A DNA stretch of 8,077 bases from Azoarcus sp. (GTDB lineage: Bacteria; Pseudomonadota; Gammaproteobacteria; Burkholderiales; Rhodocyclaceae). Both the position numbers and the translations under genes were made by a program. How positions within the stretch are numbered: position 1 is the first letter of the stretch; the number at the start of each line of letters is the position of its first letter. The stretch is from NCBI GenBank assembly GCA_031282905.1, contig JAITCV010000062.1, positions 1 to 8,077 of the forward strand. The letters are read 5' to 3'. The notes under the pieces are model-generated. The model was not told where the DNA came from and ran no database searches. It saw only the letters and a list, made by a program, of their open reading frames with translations. Positions 5,313 through 8,077 of the stretch are shown here, piece after piece.

Positions 5313-6652
5313 TCGGCTGCCAGCCAGGCATTCATGCGCGCGATCTCCACTTCATCAAGCCCGCCGACCTGCGCCAGCAATTGCAAGCGCGCCAGCATGT
5401 ATTGATAGCGTCCGCGGTTCAGATCCCGCCGCGCGGCGGCGAGGGACTGTTCGGCGTTGAGGATGTCGACGGTATTGCGCGTTCCGGCCTGAAAACCTTT
5501 TCTCGTCGACAGCAAACTTTGTTCGGCGGATTTGACCGCTTGTTCGTAAGCGCGCACCCAGTGCACGCCCTGACTGACACCATCGAATGCTTGCCTGACT
5601 TGCAGGCCGGTTTCACGGCGCGCGGCTTCCAGTTGCTGGCGCGCCTTGTCTACTTCGGCCACGGCCTGGCGCACGCTGGCGTTTACGCCACCGCCCGCAA
5701 AAAGCGGCACCACCAGTTGCAGGGAAATTGTGCTGGTATCATATTTGTTGCCGATGCTGGTGTGGCTGTCGCTTTCGCTTTTCACGCGCTGGGCAACCAG
5801 ATCGAGCGTCGGCAGATGCCCGGCGCGCGCCTTGTCGATTTCCCGCGTGGCCGCCTCGACCTGGGCGCGCAGGGCGATGAGATTGGGGTGGGTGTTTTCC
5901 GCTTTTTGCACCCATTCTTCCAGGCGGACGGGGTCGGGCAAGGGCAGGGGCGTCGGCAGGCGGGCGGGATCGAGTGTGGCGAGCGGGGTCAGCGGGCGGT
6001 CGACGAGACGGCTCAGCGCATCGTGGCGGTAATCGAGCTGGTATTGCAATTCGATTGCCCGCGCTTCGGTGAGATCGAGTTGGGCGCGCGCTTCGTCGAT
6101 GTCGGTGCGCGTGCCCGCGCCCGCCCTGAATGCGCGTTCGGCATAATCGATCTGGGTTTGGCAGGCATCTCGCTGCGCGCGGTTGACGTCGACTTCCGCT
6201 TGCGCGAACAGCACGTCGAAATAAGCAGACCCCAGTCGCAGAGCCATCTCCTGTCCGGCCCAGTTCAGCGCGGCTTCGGCGCTTTCGACCTGTGCACCGG
6301 CTTGTTTCCAGCCGGCGAATTCGCGCGGGCGGAATACGGGCTGACGCAGACTGAGCGTATCATTCCTGTTGTCATATTCCTGCTCGCTTTCCACCGTGCC
6401 GCTCTTTTGTTCGGTCGAATTGCGCCCCCGCGAGGCCGACAGCGACAGGTTGGGCAAGAGTTGCGCGCGCGCCTGGGGCAAAAGCTCCCGGCGCGCGGCG
6501 GTATCGGCTTGGGCGGCGAGATAGCGGGCATCCATTCGCTGCGCTTCGCGGTAAAGACCCAGCAAGTCGTCGGCCCGCGCGGAAAAAGGCAAGGCCAGCA
6601 GGACCAGGAGGAAAATGCCGCTCGGGCGGCAAGGCAGTTCAGCAAAAAACAT
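5309..6652 (-). CDS. tolC: TolC-family outer-membrane factor of a type I secretion system
   Basis: TolC-type proteins are trimeric outer-membrane channels with a periplasmic alpha-helical tunnel. They complete type I secretion systems or efflux pumps. The product has 447 residues. A signal peptide (about 1-27, core IFLLVLLALPF, cleavage after SARA) precedes a mature start DDLLGLYREAQRMDARYLAA, typical of the TolC type I secretion subfamily. Two homologous outer-membrane-factor repeats follow. The first contains LLPNLSLSASRG and the second GHLPTLDLVAQR, each the beta-strand segment after long helices. The helical parts are rich in Ala, Gln and Arg. The second half includes ISLQLVVPLFAGGGVNASVRQA and GTRNTVDILNAEQSLAAARRDL, both hallmark blocks. 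The ATG at 6652 is preceded by GGAAG with 5-6 nt spacing. Upstream on the same strand is the RTX gene, a natural substrate, and downstream the coupled glycosyltransferase. No ABC or membrane-fusion gene is in view. A general efflux role is possible. Confidence 0.93.
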   Translation of the reverse strand: MFFAELPCRPSGIFLLVLLALPFSARADDLLGLYREAQRMDARYLAAQADTAARRELLPQARAQLLPNLSLSASRGRNSTEQKSGTVESEQEYDNRNDTLSLRQPVFRPREFAGWKQAGAQVESAEAALNWAGQEMALRLGSAYFDVLFAQAEVDVNRAQRDACQTQIDYAERAFRAGAGTRTDIDEARAQLDLTEARAIELQYQLDYRHDALSRLVDRPLTPLATLDPARLPTPLPLPDPVRLEEWVQKAENTHPNLIALRAQVEAATREIDKARAGHLPTLDLVAQRVKSESDSHTSIGNKYDTSTISLQLVVPLFAGGGVNASVRQAVAEVDKARQQLEAARRETGLQVRQAFDGVSQGVHWVRAYEQAVKSAEQSLLSTRKGFQAGTRNTVDILNAEQSLAAARRDLNRGRYQYMLARLQLLAQVGGLDEVEIARMNAWLAAE

Positions 6653-6985
6653 TCATTCTTCCTTCATTGCCACGGCGACCCCGCTCAGAAGCGGGGGCAG
6701 CAGATAGGTCATCGCCATTGCCGCGCACCGCGAACGCTCGATGTTGTCGGCGATCGAACCTGGGCTTTTGCGGTGCTTACCCTTTGGCCATCGATCGCGC
6801 AGCCTGGTTTTCCTTCAAGCATTTCCGGCAAGCATGCGTTCATATCCAGCTCACAAGAAACTCAAAAGACGTCCACATGAAAATGGCGCGCGCCGCGAAA
6901 CATACCCGACAAACCCCATGCCGGCAAACCGGACATGGGGTTCGCATGGGTTTTTGCACACTCAGACGCGCGTTTCAGACGCAGT
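6653..6985. other. 333-bp intergenic region between the RTX gene and tolC
   Basis: It contains the strong hairpin at 6912-6942 and a GC-rich hairpin in the tolC leader (stem 6679-6685 with 6690-6696, loop 6686-6689). It also holds a 21-codon minus-strand frame (6718-6653) whose TGA directly abuts the tolC ATG. This frame lacks a Shine-Dalgarno, so I do not call it a gene. A larger short frame starting with ATG near 6840 also exists without support. No consensus promoter for tolC stands out; the best is TTTTGA-17-TATGAA around 6838-6866, which is poor. Confidence 0.5.
6912..6942 (-). terminator. Hairpin downstream of the RTX gene, possible terminator
   Basis: The arms AACCCCATG-CCGG (6912-6924) and CCGG-A-CATGGGGTT (6929-6942) pair over 13 bp with one bulged base and a 4-nt loop. 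It starts 44 bp after the RTX stop. On the minus strand only TTTG follows, so the U-tract is short. On the plus strand a run of five T lies nine bases after the stem. It is probably the end of the RTX transcript, but termination strength is uncertain. Confidence 0.45.
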
Positions 6986-8077
6986 TCAACCGATGTCTTC
7001 CCACTGCCCGCCGATGATCTGCAACAACGCAGCATAATCCGCCGACAACTCCATCTCGCCCGCGGGCGGGGCGTTGTAGTCGTCCATCGCATTGACCAGA
7101 GCCTGCACGCGCGCCGCGTCGAGCGTGGCGCCGCCAGCCTGGAAATGCTCCACGCGCTGGCTCGATCCCAGGTACCAGTTGTTGAGCGTCACCTGATCCT
7201 CCGTGCCGATCAGATCGACCTCCAGACTGTTGCCCACGCGCCTGAACCACAGTTGATCGAAATCGATGTGCTCGCCAAACTCGATGGTGTCATCGCCCCC
7301 CGTATCGACTAACGTGTCCTGGCCCTCGCCACGATCGAAACGATAGATGTCATGGCCCGCGCCGCCTTCGAGCCGATCCTGGCCCGTCCCTCCTACCAAG
7401 GTGTCATTGCCCGCCGCGCCGAGCAGGCGGTCATGGCCGTCACCGCCGAGCAGGAGATCGTTTCCGGCATCGCCCGCCAAGGTGTCCTGGCCGATCCCGC
7501 CCTCCAAGGTGTCGTGACCGGCATCGCCGTTCAGCTCATCATCCCCTGTTCCTCCGAGCAGGCGATCATTTCCAGCATCACCGTTGAGTAGGTCGTTGTC
7601 CTCATCACCTTCGAGCACATCGTCATTGGCGCCGCCGTGAAGGGTGTCCTGGCCCGCGCCGCCCAACAGGTGATCGTTTCCGGCTTCGCCGTAGAGGGTG
7701 TCGTGACCGGCATGACCTTCTACCCGATCGTCTCCAGCCCCCGCGTGAATGCGGTCGTTGCCGCCCAGACCCTGGCTGAACTCATGGGCGGCGGGAAAGG
7801 GTTGGGTGTCCGCGCCCGCGCTCAGTTGAATCGGATAGCGGGCGTAAAGTTCGGCCAGGCTCAGGGTGGCGTCGGTGAATTCGAAGCGTTCGATCTGGTT
7901 GCCAGTGCCGACGTAGTGGTTATGCACGGTGACACTGTCGTTGATACCATAAGTGAATACCAGATCGTTGCCCTGGCGGAAGATGCCGGTCAGCCCATCG
8001 GCACGGAGGTCGGCGAAGCGCAGGGTGTCGGTGGCGCTCGAGCTGTCGCTGTTGTTGATCAGGTCTCGCCCGCCGCC
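6986..8077 (-). CDS. RTX calcium-binding exoprotein, C-terminal part (cut by right window edge)
   Basis: The frame is open from the right edge to the TGA at 6988-6986, giving 363 residues of the C-terminus; the true start is outside. RTX proteins are exported unfolded by type I secretion and fold on binding Ca2+ outside the cell. Residues 1-12 (GGGRDLINNSDS) are probably the end of an earlier repeat block. Residues about 17-77 form a module with DTLRF, GNDLVF and NDSVTVHNHY. Residues about 104-247 are 16 uninterrupted GGxGxDxUx nonapeptides. A second copy of the module follows (DTIEF, GNSLEV, EDQVTLNNWY, about 263-322), then a C-terminal tail of about 35 residues ending GGQWEDIG, which should carry the uncleaved secretion signal. 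No catalytic domain is in view, so enzyme, adhesin or toxin cannot be told apart. The TolC-family gene downstream fits as part of its exporter. Confidence 0.93.
   Translation of the reverse strand, partial: GGGRDLINNSDSSSATDTLRFADLRADGLTGIFRQGNDLVFTYGINDSVTVHNHYVGTGNQIERFEFTDATLSLAELYARYPIQLSAGADTQPFPAAHEFSQGLGGNDRIHAGAGDDRVEGHAGHDTLYGEAGNDHLLGGAGQDTLHGGANDDVLEGDEDNDLLNGDAGNDRLLGGTGDDELNGDAGHDTLEGGIGQDTLAGDAGNDLLLGGDGHDRLLGAAGNDTLVGGTGQDRLEGGAGHDIYRFDRGEGQDTLVDTGGDDTIEFGEHIDFDQLWFRRVGNSLEVDLIGTEDQVTLNNWYLGSSQRVEHFQAGGATLDAARVQALVNAMDDYNAPPAGEMELSADYAALLQIIGGQWEDIG
7337..7768 (-). repeat. RTX nonapeptide-encoding array, 16 units of 27 bp
   Basis: Sixteen consecutive 9-residue units, for example GAGDDRVEG, EAGNDHLLG and GTGQDRLEG, form a calcium-binding beta-roll. 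Asp at the sixth-residue position of the motif is kept in essentially every unit, while the first glycine varies (H, E, D, A). At DNA level the 27-bp units are similar but not identical. One unit (DEDNDLLNG) departs most, having lost both leading glycines. Confidence 0.93.

Noticed and set aside
5381..6880. A 499-codon open frame on the plus strand opposite the TolC gene
   Set aside because: It is exactly antisense to a clearly conserved outer-membrane factor, its predicted protein shows no family signature, and long antisense frames are expected at this GC content.
7352..7591. Direct 27-bp-like repeats that could suggest a CRISPR array or satellite
   Set aside because: The units have no spacers, are not identical, and encode the in-frame RTX nonapeptides, which fully explains the periodicity.

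Overview
The window looks like a chromosomal segment of a GC-rich Gram-negative proteobacterium. Betaproteobacteria, or a related gammaproteobacterium, is the best guess. This rests on the TolC-type outer-membrane exporter, the outer-membrane BON lipoprotein, the SIS-BON gene pair, the bacterial TsaD and a type I-F Cas1. No rRNA or tRNA is visible, so the genus cannot be named. Every gene I can support lies on the minus strand, so the window reads from right to left.

Right part (8077 down to 4092): the C-terminal portion of an RTX calcium-binding exoprotein runs off the right edge and ends at 6986. A 333-bp gap with a strong hairpin follows. Next come a TolC-family outer-membrane factor and a GT4-type glycosyltransferase whose start overlaps the tolC stop (ATGA). 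This suggests a type I secretion locus. The ABC transporter and membrane-fusion subunits are not in the window. The glycosyltransferase probably makes or modifies a surface product, but its substrate is unknown.

Middle (4091 down to 1888): tsaD, a housekeeping tRNA-modification gene, is flanked by degenerate copies of a 'TCATTGCGAGG' repeat. Then come two tandem small genes of unknown function. They are diverged paralogues of each other, and one carries an 18-bp in-frame tandem duplication.

Left part (1887 down to 1): a 346-bp intergenic stretch holds a good sigma70-like promoter with palindromes at the inferred transcription start. It drives a translationally coupled pair, a SIS-domain phosphoheptose isomerase (GmhA/DiaA-like) and a dual-BON lipoprotein (DolP-like). 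The E. coli diaA-dolP pair has the same order. Only 86 bp further on begins cas1 of a type I-F CRISPR-Cas system, which runs off the left edge. The rest of that operon and its array should lie just outside the window.

No complete new system is demonstrated here. The points most worth following up are the unknown paralogue pair, the RTX-TolC-glycosyltransferase cluster, and the I-F cas operon joined to a cell-envelope operon.
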